Assembly (NCBI RefSeq): GCF_020400725.1
Contig: NZ_JAINVG010000060.1
Location: 1 to 47,590 of the forward strand
Direction: 5' to 3'
Source of the DNA: Streptomyces sp. NK15101
Lineage (GTDB): Bacteria; Actinomycetota; Actinomycetes; Streptomycetales; Streptomycetaceae
Length of the DNA stretch: 47,590 bases
Under the pieces are notes generated by a model, which saw only the letters and a list, made by a program, of their open reading frames with translations, was not told where the DNA came from and did no database searches. Position 1 is the stretch's first letter. Each line of letters begins with the position of its first letter. A program made the position numbers and the translations under genes. Below are positions 41,902 to 47,590 of this stretch, one piece after another.

Positions 41902-42519
41902 CTACTTCACCCCGATGAGGTGGCCGAAGGCGACCACGTTCCCCTGGTAGCCGTTCTTCTTCGAGAAGCCGCCGCCGCAGGTGATCACCCGGATCTCGGC
42001 CCGGTCGGCCTCGTCGTACACCTTGCGGTCCGGGAAGTGCTCGTTGTCGTACACCTCGATCGCGTCGACCGTGAAGACGGCGGTCCGCCCGTCCTCCCGG
42101 ACCACCTCGATCCGGTGGCCCTTCTTGAGCGCGCCCAGCGTGTAGAAGACGGCGGGCCCGTCGGCGTTGTCGACGTGGCCCGCGACGATCGCGGTGCCCT
42201 TGGCGCCGGGCGTGGTGCCGTCCCCGTACCAGCCGGCCAGGTTGCGGTCCGCGGCCGGCGGCACGTCGAGCGCGCCGTCCGCGGTGAGGCCGAGCCGCGT
42301 CATCGGGGCGTCCACGTCGGTCTCGGGGATCCGGAGCCGGACCGGCGCCGAGGGCGGCAGCGGGTCGGCGGCGGCGTCGGTGTGCACGCTCGGCCCGGCG
42401 GCGAAGGCCTGCGCGGCCGACGGCACGGGCGGGGTGACGTTCTCCGAGCCGCTGTGGACGAGCCAGATCCCGACGCAGGCGGCCAGGGCTATGCCCCAGC
42501 CCTTGCTCCTGTTGCTCAC
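41902..42519 (-). CDS. Class F sortase
   Basis: 205 residues. N-terminal membrane anchor (GWGIALAACVGIWLVHSG), then the sortase barrel: RLRIPETDVDAPMTRLGL, GTAIVAGHVDNADGPAVFYT (catalytic His) and VITCGGGFSKKNGYQGNVVAF (catalytic Cys). The third catalytic residue is usually an Arg shortly after the TCG motif; here that stretch reads SKKNGYQGN with no Arg, a point to check. Sortases cleave wall-sorting signals and join proteins to peptidoglycan. The gene lies 90 bases downstream of its likely substrate on the same strand. Confidence 0.88.
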   Translation of the reverse strand: MSNRSKGWGIALAACVGIWLVHSGSENVTPPVPSAAQAFAAGPSVHTDAAADPLPPSAPVRLRIPETDVDAPMTRLGLTADGALDVPPAADRNLAGWYGDGTTPGAKGTAIVAGHVDNADGPAVFYTLGALKKGHRIEVVREDGRTAVFTVDAIEVYDNEHFPDRKVYDEADRAEIRVITCGGGFSKKNGYQGNVVAFGHLIGVK

Positions 42520-42553
42520 CTGGGTTTCCTCGGTCGCTTCGTGGGGGTGTGGC

Positions 42554-42596
42554 CCTGCCCCCGCCGGGCCGTGTGCGGGCGCGCGGCGGGGGCAGG
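42554..42596 (-). terminator. Hairpin between the surface protein and sortase genes
   Basis: Perfect 13-bp stem CCTGCCCCCGCCG (42554-42566) with 42584-42596 and a 17-base GC-rich loop. It lies after the surface protein stop (42610) and before the sortase start, so it could end most transcripts and lower sortase relative to substrate. Confidence 0.75.
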
Positions 42597-42609
42597 ACAG
42601 GCGGTGGTC

Positions 42610-43164
42610 TCAGCGGCCCTGCGCGCCGCTCGCCCGGCGCCGCAGGAGCCAGACACCGCCGACGGCAGCCGCGGCCAGCACCGCCGCGCCCGCCGTGACC
42701 TGGGCGGTGTCGGGGCCGACGCTGCCCCCGACACCGGTCTGGACGTGGCCGCTCGGACTCCGGTGCTTGACCCACAGGTCGCCCCGGGCGGTCTTGCCGT
42801 TGTCGCAGGCCACGCTGATCCCGTAGGAGCCGGCCTTGACGTGCTCCGGCACCGTGAACTGTCCGACCACGACCTCCTTGTGCGTGCTCGGCCTCAGCTT
42901 GAAATCGCCCGCGCCGAGCGAGTTCGCGTCGCCGACGCCGTGCCCGTGCTTGCCGCAGGCGAGCGTGTTCACGGTGACGGTCTCGCCCGGGGACGCGGAC
43001 GACGGGGTGATCTCCAGCGACTCGTGGCCGCCGCCGCTCGAGTTCCAGCTCTCGTTGTTCGAGTTCCAGCTGTCCTCTTCCGCGTACGCCGCGGGGGCGG
43101 CGAGCGCCCCGATCGCGGCGACCGCCAGGGCGGTACCGGTGAACAGGCGGGCAGTGGTGCGCAT
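42610..43164 (-). CDS. Secreted surface protein, probable substrate of the class F sortase
   Basis: 184 residues from ATG 43162-43164, with GGAGG six bases upstream. Signal peptide ends at AAYAEED. A short SWNSNNESWNSS stretch follows, then an Ig-like domain (SASPGETVTVNTLACGKHGH ... GSYGISVACDNGKTARG) whose two Cys can form a disulfide. The end is built like a sorting signal, but with HVQTG in place of LPXTG: GHVQTGVGGSVGPDTAQ, then AAVLAAAAVGGVWLL and RRRASGAQGR. The sortase is the next gene, which supports an unusual recognition sequence. Confidence 0.8.
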   Translation of the reverse strand: MRTTARLFTGTALAVAAIGALAAPAAYAEEDSWNSNNESWNSSGGGHESLEITPSSASPGETVTVNTLACGKHGHGVGDANSLGAGDFKLRPSTHKEVVVGQFTVPEHVKAGSYGISVACDNGKTARGDLWVKHRSPSGHVQTGVGGSVGPDTAQVTAGAAVLAAAAVGGVWLLRRRASGAQGR

Positions 43165-43446
43165 GGGGATCCTCCGGAGCGCGCGAGCGGTCATGCCGGC
43201 TGGTCCTGCCGGGAGGGACGTCCCGGAGCCGGACCTTCTGTGACCGAGATAAGAGGCACGTCGCGCGCCCCGCCTCCTGATGAGGCATCAGGATTGCTCC
43301 GTCCGAGACGGTGTGTCGCCTGGATTTCCGGCGTTTCCGCAGGTCGGAAACGTTTGGGGGCCGTCGGGTGACGGCCCGCGCCGAACGGGTGATCACCCCG
43401 TGCGGGCCCCCGCCTCCGGCCGGTCCCGCGGGCCGGGCCCCTGGCC
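43165..43446. promoter_or_regulatory. Intergenic region with a small palindrome
   Basis: The promoter of the surface protein lies here. CCTGATG-AGG-CATCAGG (43276-43292) is a perfect 7-base inverted repeat about 112 bases before the start and may be an operator. The 43293-43446 part holds no gene that I can support; the stop of the small motif protein is at 43447. Confidence 0.35.
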
Positions 43447-43854
43447 TCATCCGATCCCGGTCAGCCCGCCGATCGCCGCCACGGCCCACTCCTGCGCCCC
43501 CGCCGTCGCACCGACCGCGACTCCCGTCGCGACGGGGGCGAGGGCGCCCCGCAGGGTGGTGAGGGCACGCCGCAGCCGGCCCGGCTCGACGGGCTCCGGC
43601 CCGGTGATCTCCGCCAGGACCTCCTCGGCCGCCTCCCGGGTGTCCTGGCGGTCCTGCTCGGCGAGGCCGTACCGGGGGAGTTCCCGGAGGAGTTCGTTCA
43701 CCCGCTCGGCGAGCGTCTCGTACCCCGGTGCGACCGTGCCGTTGCTCTGCTGGTTCTGGGTGACGGTCTCGTTGTTCCAGGCGAACTGGGCGTTCGAGAC
43801 GGCACCGTTGAAGACCGGTCCGCCGTCGCGCGGGGTGTTCTGCTGGTCGCTCAT
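43447..43854 (-). CDS. Small protein with N-terminal QFAWNN motif and Ala/Gly-rich C-terminus
   Basis: 135 residues from ATG 43852-43854, which overlaps the stop of the beta-helix gene (ATGA). Residues 12-35 are GPVFNG-AVSNAQFAWNN-ETVTQNQ, a near copy of the tail of the upstream protein. Residues 45-95 are charged helix (LAERVNELLRELPRYGLAEQ), and the end is an Ala/Gly-rich amphipathic or membrane-seeking stretch (LAPVATGVAVGATAGAQEWA). I do not recognise a named family. The shared motif and coupling suggest that it interacts with the beta-helix protein. Confidence 0.75.
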   Translation of the reverse strand: MSDQQNTPRDGGPVFNGAVSNAQFAWNNETVTQNQQSNGTVAPGYETLAERVNELLRELPRYGLAEQDRQDTREAAEEVLAEITGPEPVEPGRLRRALTTLRGALAPVATGVAVGATAGAQEWAVAAIGGLTGIG

Positions 43855-45554
43855 GGGGAGGCATCGTCTCCTTCGGTTCGCTGGTGCTGGGTGACGCGGT
43901 CGTTGTTCCAGGCGAACTGGGAGCCGTGGACGTCCCCGTGGAACACCGGACCGATGTGGTTGACGACCGTCGGGGTCTGGTCGACCGTGCGGACGGCCTT
44001 GCGGACGACCGGCAGCGACGTCTGCAGCGAGACGAGCTCGACGCGGCCGTTGTGCAGGACGGCGGGTCCCTCCGCCCCGTTCACGGAGCAGTCCACCAGG
44101 CGGCCGGAGCTCTGGTCGGCGAAGGCGGCGCCCGCGCCGGCGCAGTCGGTGAACTCGCTGTCCGCGACGTCCAGGTAGCCGGACTCGCTCCCGGTCAGGC
44201 CGGTTCCCGCGGACCCGTTCACGGTGAGGTTCCGCGCGAGGAGCCGCCCCTTGCCGAACGCGGCGGCCCCGCTGATGCTCACCGCCGTGACCGTGCTGTC
44301 GTGCACGAGCACCCACGCCTCCTCGCCGGCTCCGAAGCCCACGACCCCTCGCTCGGCCGTCACGTTCCTGAGCGTGACCCTGGACCGGCCGAGGGCGGTC
44401 ACGGCGGTCTCGAAGTCGCGGAACACCACCCCGGTGAGGTCGGCCGTCGCGCCGCCGTCCCCGTTCGTGTCCAGGCCCAGCGTGCAACGCTCCACCCGGA
44501 CGTCCTCGAACACGCCCGCGGACCCGTCCAGGACCCGCAGCGCGGAGTTCGTCAGGTCCTCGATCCGGACGCGCGTGAAGCGGCCCCTGGCCCCGTCGGT
44601 GACGGCGATGCCGACGTTCCCCCGCACGACGCGGCAGTCGCGCACCTCGGGTGCCCCGCCCCTCGTGGAGAACACGGCGACGTTGCGCGCGTCGAGGACC
44701 TCGCAGTCCTCGAACCGGCCCAGACCCTGGGCCTGGACGTTGATGCCGGTGTCGCGGCACGCCGCGAACACGCTGCCGCGCACCACCGGAGCGGCGCCGC
44801 TCTTCGTGACCACGCCGTGCAGGGCGTCGGTGACGCGCGCGCGGTCCACGGAACCCCGGGACTGTTCGGCGAACATGATCCCCTCCGCCTGCACGGCGGT
44901 GATCGCGCACTCCGTCACGGCGAGCTCCGCCCGGCTGTCCGCCGCGAGGGCCGCGTTCCCGGTGCCGGTCACCTCGCAGCCGGTGACCTCGGCGCGTGCC
45001 TCGCTGACCCGCAGGCCGTGGATGCGGCTGCCTTCGATCCGGCTGTCCCGGACGGCCGCGCGGGCGCCCTCGATCACGGCGATCGCGTTGTCGGCGGCGT
45101 CGGTGAACCGACACCGCTCGACCAGGCCGGCCGAGCCCGTGAAGACCGTGCGTCCGTGCAGGACCACGCTGTCCCGCAGGGTGAGGGAGGTGTGCGGTCC
45201 GGCGTGCACGGCGACCGCGCCCGGCGCCCGGATCTCCACGTGTTCGAGGGTCAGTGCGCCCGTGTGGCAGGTGACGACGTCGGCGTCGCGGCCCGTCAGG
45301 GCGAGTCCCTGGACGTGGACCGCTCCGAAGGTGTCCAGGACCGCGCCGCGGAGCCGGCTCACCACGACGGAACCCGGCCCTTCGACCGCCGTCAGACGCA
45401 CCTCGCCCCGGACCGTGAGCGCCTCGTCGTAGTGGCCGGGCCGGATCTCGATCAGCGCGGGCCGTCCCCGTGCCGCGGCGGCGTGGAGCGCGGACGTGAT
45501 GTCGGAGTACGTGCGGCGGCCGCCGTGCGGAGAGACGACGTACCGCGCGACCAT
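43851..45554 (-). CDS. Right-handed parallel beta-helix repeat protein
   Basis: 567 residues, no signal peptide. It begins MVARYVVSPHGGRRTYSDIT, then about 20 beta-helix coils of 22-25 residues with the recurring pattern of short hydrophobic strands and Asp/Asn/Gly turns (ADVVTCHTGALTLEHVEIR, NAIAVIEGARAAVRDSRIEG, GIAVTDGARGRFTRVRIED, GYLDVADSEFTDCAGAGAAF). Beta-helix proteins may bind carbohydrates or act as scaffolds. No catalytic residues are evident. The C-terminal residues 535-558 (GPVFHG-DVHGSQFAWNN-DRVTQHQ) match the N-terminus of the following protein. The start ATG at 45552-45554 lies in a short intergenic region. Confidence 0.85.
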   Translation of the reverse strand: MVARYVVSPHGGRRTYSDITSALHAAAARGRPALIEIRPGHYDEALTVRGEVRLTAVEGPGSVVVSRLRGAVLDTFGAVHVQGLALTGRDADVVTCHTGALTLEHVEIRAPGAVAVHAGPHTSLTLRDSVVLHGRTVFTGSAGLVERCRFTDAADNAIAVIEGARAAVRDSRIEGSRIHGLRVSEARAEVTGCEVTGTGNAALAADSRAELAVTECAITAVQAEGIMFAEQSRGSVDRARVTDALHGVVTKSGAAPVVRGSVFAACRDTGINVQAQGLGRFEDCEVLDARNVAVFSTRGGAPEVRDCRVVRGNVGIAVTDGARGRFTRVRIEDLTNSALRVLDGSAGVFEDVRVERCTLGLDTNGDGGATADLTGVVFRDFETAVTALGRSRVTLRNVTAERGVVGFGAGEEAWVLVHDSTVTAVSISGAAAFGKGRLLARNLTVNGSAGTGLTGSESGYLDVADSEFTDCAGAGAAFADQSSGRLVDCSVNGAEGPAVLHNGRVELVSLQTSLPVVRKAVRTVDQTPTVVNHIGPVFHGDVHGSQFAWNNDRVTQHQRTEGDDASP

Positions 45555-45648
45555 GCCGGTCCCCTTCTTCGCCTGTCCGGACCTTCGATGGTACCGGCGC
45601 GGGTGAACAAAGGTGTGGATGCTCCCTGTTGGCCCGGTGGATCCGCTG

Positions 45649-46410
45649 CTACAGGGCGTCCGCCGTCACGCTCTCGTACGCCGAGTACACCCGCCCCATC
45701 AGCTCCTCGTCCACCGTGAACGCCAGCTCGTCGATCCCCGTCACGGGGGCGATGGTCCGGGAGTTGGTCACGAACGCGGCCCGGAAGCCCGGCAGATCGG
45801 CCAGGGTGACGGGCCGCCGGACCGACTCCAGGCGCTGTTCCAGGAGGGCCATGGTGATGCCGTTGAGGCAGGGCGCCGCCGGCCAGACCACCGAAGTGCC
45901 GTCCCAGAAGGCGATGTTGGTGACCGCGCCCTCGGCGATCTCGCCGTGCGGAGAGGTCAGCAGGGCGTCGTCGTAGCCGGCCCGCCGGGCCGCCTCGCCG
46001 TGGAAGCGCTGGCCGAAGCCGCCCAGGTGCTTGATGTGCGGGGCGGGCCGCCAGTAGTCGACGGAGGTCAGGCGCTGCGGGGCGCCGAGCCCGTCCGGGG
46101 CGGGGTCGGCGACGGTCACGACGGTGCGGACGCCCGGATAGACGTACACCCGGACCGAGGCGTCCCGCCGCCCGGCGGTCGTGAGCGCCCCGGCGACGAG
46201 CCCGCGCACCCGCTTGCCCTCCAGCTTCCGGCCGAAGAGCTCGCGGGTCGAGCGGTCGAGGCGGTCGAGGTGCAGGTCGAGGCCCTTCACGCGTCCGTCC
46301 CGCACCTGCATCGCCGTGAAGTGGCCGTAACCGCTCATGAGGGTGGCGAGGAGCTGCGGATCGGCCGCCGGGACGCCGTCGACCTCGATGTGCGCGGGAG
46401 GAGTCGTCAT
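45649..46410 (-). CDS. Aminotransferase class IV protein
   Basis: 253 residues from ATG 46408-46410 (MTTPPAHIEVDGVPAADPQL). The PLP Lys is in APHIKHLGGFGQRFHGEAA, and GYDDALLTSPHGEIAEGAVTNIAFWDG is the family's glutamate/threonine cofactor region, as in branched-chain aminotransferases and aminodeoxychorismate lyase. Function may be aminodeoxychorismate lyase or an aminotransferase of unknown substrate. TACGGT (complement of 46417-46422) six bases before the ATG suggests a leaderless transcript. It is divergent from the ABC exporter. Confidence 0.85.
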   Translation of the reverse strand: MTTPPAHIEVDGVPAADPQLLATLMSGYGHFTAMQVRDGRVKGLDLHLDRLDRSTRELFGRKLEGKRVRGLVAGALTTAGRRDASVRVYVYPGVRTVVTVADPAPDGLGAPQRLTSVDYWRPAPHIKHLGGFGQRFHGEAARRAGYDDALLTSPHGEIAEGAVTNIAFWDGTSVVWPAAPCLNGITMALLEQRLESVRRPVTLADLPGFRAAFVTNSRTIAPVTGIDELAFTVDEELMGRVYSAYESVTADAL

Positions 46411-46496
46411 GCCCTCACCGTACGGCGAACGGACGGCGTCCGGCCTCGACCGGCTTGGAGGAGGCGGTACTTGGCGGGGCGCGGGACATGCGGCAC

Positions 46497-46527
46497 TTGA
46501 CCTCAACCAAACTTGAGGTATCACGAT
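46497..46527 (+). promoter_or_regulatory. SoxR/MerR-type operator-promoter before the ABC exporter
   Basis: TTGACC (46497-46502) is a -35 hexamer overlapping the palindrome CCTCAA-CCAAAC-TTGAGG (46501-46518), the same symmetry and length as the E. coli soxS box CCTCAA-GTTAAC-TTGAGG. With the 19-base spacing typical of MerR regulators the -10 would be CACGAT (46522-46527), giving a start at about the ATG (46534). Confidence 0.65.
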
Positions 46528-46533
46528 CCTCGG

Positions 46534-47590
46534 CATGCTGTTCCGACTGCTCGCCCCCCGCCTCCGGCCGTACGGACCCCTCCTCGTCCTCCTCGTCGCC
46601 CTCCAGCTCGTCCAGACCCTCGCCTCCCTCGCCCTGCCCACCCTCAACGCCGGCGTCATCGACCACGGCGTCCTGCGCGGCGACACCGGCCGCGTGCTCC
46701 GCGGCGGCGCCGCCATGATCGCCGTCACCCTCCTCCAGGCCGCCGCGGCCGCCGCCGCCACCTACACCGGCGCCAGGATCGCCATGGGCGTCGCCCGCGA
46801 CCTGCGCTCCGAGGTCTTCCGCCGCGTCCAGGACTTCTCCGCCCGCGAGCGCGGCCGCTTCGGCGCCGCCTCCCTCATCACCCGGACCACCAACGACGTC
46901 CAGCAGATCCAGACGTTCACCGTCCTCGTCCTCACCATGCTGGTCGCCGCTCCCCTCCTCTGCGCCGGCGGAATCGTCATGGCCCTGCGCCAGGACGTGC
47001 CGCTCGCCCTCGTCCTGCTCCTCTTCGTGCCCGTGATGACCGGCGCCGTCGGCACCGTCGTCCTGCGCATGCGGCCCCTCTTCCACGGCATGCAGGAGCG
47101 CGTCGACCGCGCGGGCCGCATCCTGCGCGAACAGATCACCGGCGTCCGGGTCGTCCGCGCCTTCGTCCGCGACCGGCACGAGCGGGAGCGCTTCGCCGCC
47201 GCCAACGACGAACTCCTCGCCGTCGGCCTCCGGGCCGGCCGGCTCCAGGCCCTCATGTTCCCCACGGTCCTGATCGTCTGGCAGCTGACGACCGTCGCCC
47301 TGGTGTACGTCGGCGCCCACCGCATCGACGCGGGGGCCCTCCAGCCGGGCGGCCTCGTCGCCTTCCTCGGCTACCTCCTCCAGACCTCCATGTCCGTGAT
47401 GATGGTCCTCTTCCTCCTCATGCACATGCCCCGCGCCGAAGCCGGCGCCGAGCGCGTCCGCGAGGTCCTCGACACCCGCCCCTCCGTCACCCCGCCCGCC
47501 CACCCCGTCCGGATCCCGGCCGGCCCCGGCCGCCTCGACCTCGACGGCGTCGGCTTCCGCTACCCGGGCGCGGAGGAGCCCGTCCTCCAC
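46534..47590 (+). CDS. ABC exporter half-transporter (membrane domain plus start of ATPase), 3' truncated
   Basis: The frame is open from ATG 46534 to the window end, 352 residues. MLFRLLAPRLRPYGPLLVLL opens a type 1 exporter membrane domain with about six segments. RITTNDVQQI-like coupling-helix sequence (ASLITRTTNDVQQIQTFTVL) and the later REQITGVRVVRAFVRDRHE are characteristic. The nucleotide-binding domain has only begun (LDLDGVGFRYPGAEEPVLH, with the A-loop Tyr); Walker motifs lie beyond. Family members often work as heterodimers encoded in tandem and export drugs or peptides. It has no ribosome site, and the operator at 46497 predicts leaderless, MerR-type regulated transcription. Confidence 0.88.

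Overview
The window is high-GC actinobacterial DNA and almost certainly comes from a Streptomyces chromosome. Reasons: extreme third-position GC, many GTG starts, a LAXTG-type sorting signal, a WhiJ-like XRE/DUF397 module, a class F sortase, many TetR/MFS pairs, and a core gene order (recO, uppS, zur, znu genes, glyS, dusB, ppdK, nirBD) that I recall from Streptomyces core chromosomes. There are about 44 protein genes. I see no rRNA, tRNA, CRISPR array, integrase or transposase gene.

Layout. 1-1134: end of a sortase-anchored surface protein and a TerB-like zinc-ribbon protein. 1158-4723: a BBE-type FAD oxidase and a LuxR regulator, separated by a hairpin-repeat cluster. 4861-6234: FprA-type ferredoxin/NADP reductase behind an unusual operator array. 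6373-9619: a WhiJ-like regulator, its DUF397 partner and two tandem paralogous membrane proteins, with two small divergent proteins. 9802-13300: secreted subtilase, recO, uppS and a YcxB-like protein. 13360-16495: Zur and the ZnuABC zinc importer with a candidate Zur box. 16650-18029: glyS. 18096-24486: VC0807-type membrane protein, an aldo/keto reductase-TetR operon with a palindromic operator, and an MFS / XRE / MFS group. 24539-28744: dusB and ppdK, each followed by a hairpin terminator. 29234-33664: a winged-helix regulator, a Tat-exported PhoX-like protein, a hypothetical, a truncated haemoglobin and a VOC protein. 33678-36510: TetR, MFS and SDR, with the same operator-like sequence before the TetR gene and before the MFS gene. 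36549-40941: nitrite reductase operon (FAD oxidoreductase, nirB, nirD) behind a GlnR-box candidate. 41112-43164: TauE/SafE permease, class F sortase and its probable substrate. 43447-45554: a right-handed beta-helix protein and a small protein that share a 24-residue Q/N-rich motif. 45649-47590: class IV aminotransferase and the start of an ABC exporter with a SoxR/MerR-type operator.

Two observations stand out. First, a composite hairpin element of about 270 bp occurs twice in opposite orientations. One copy is intergenic (2746-3006). The other (39748-40022) lies in frame inside the FAD oxidoreductase gene of the nitrite reductase operon and itself carries a second, nested repeat. The hairpin stems show compensatory base changes between copies. 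Second, the beta-helix protein ends, and the next gene begins, with the same GPVF-x-G-x-V...QFAWNN..VTQ motif. This arrangement resembles paired amyloid-like signalling motifs and may couple the two proteins.

All functional names are by recognition of protein motifs; no database search was run.
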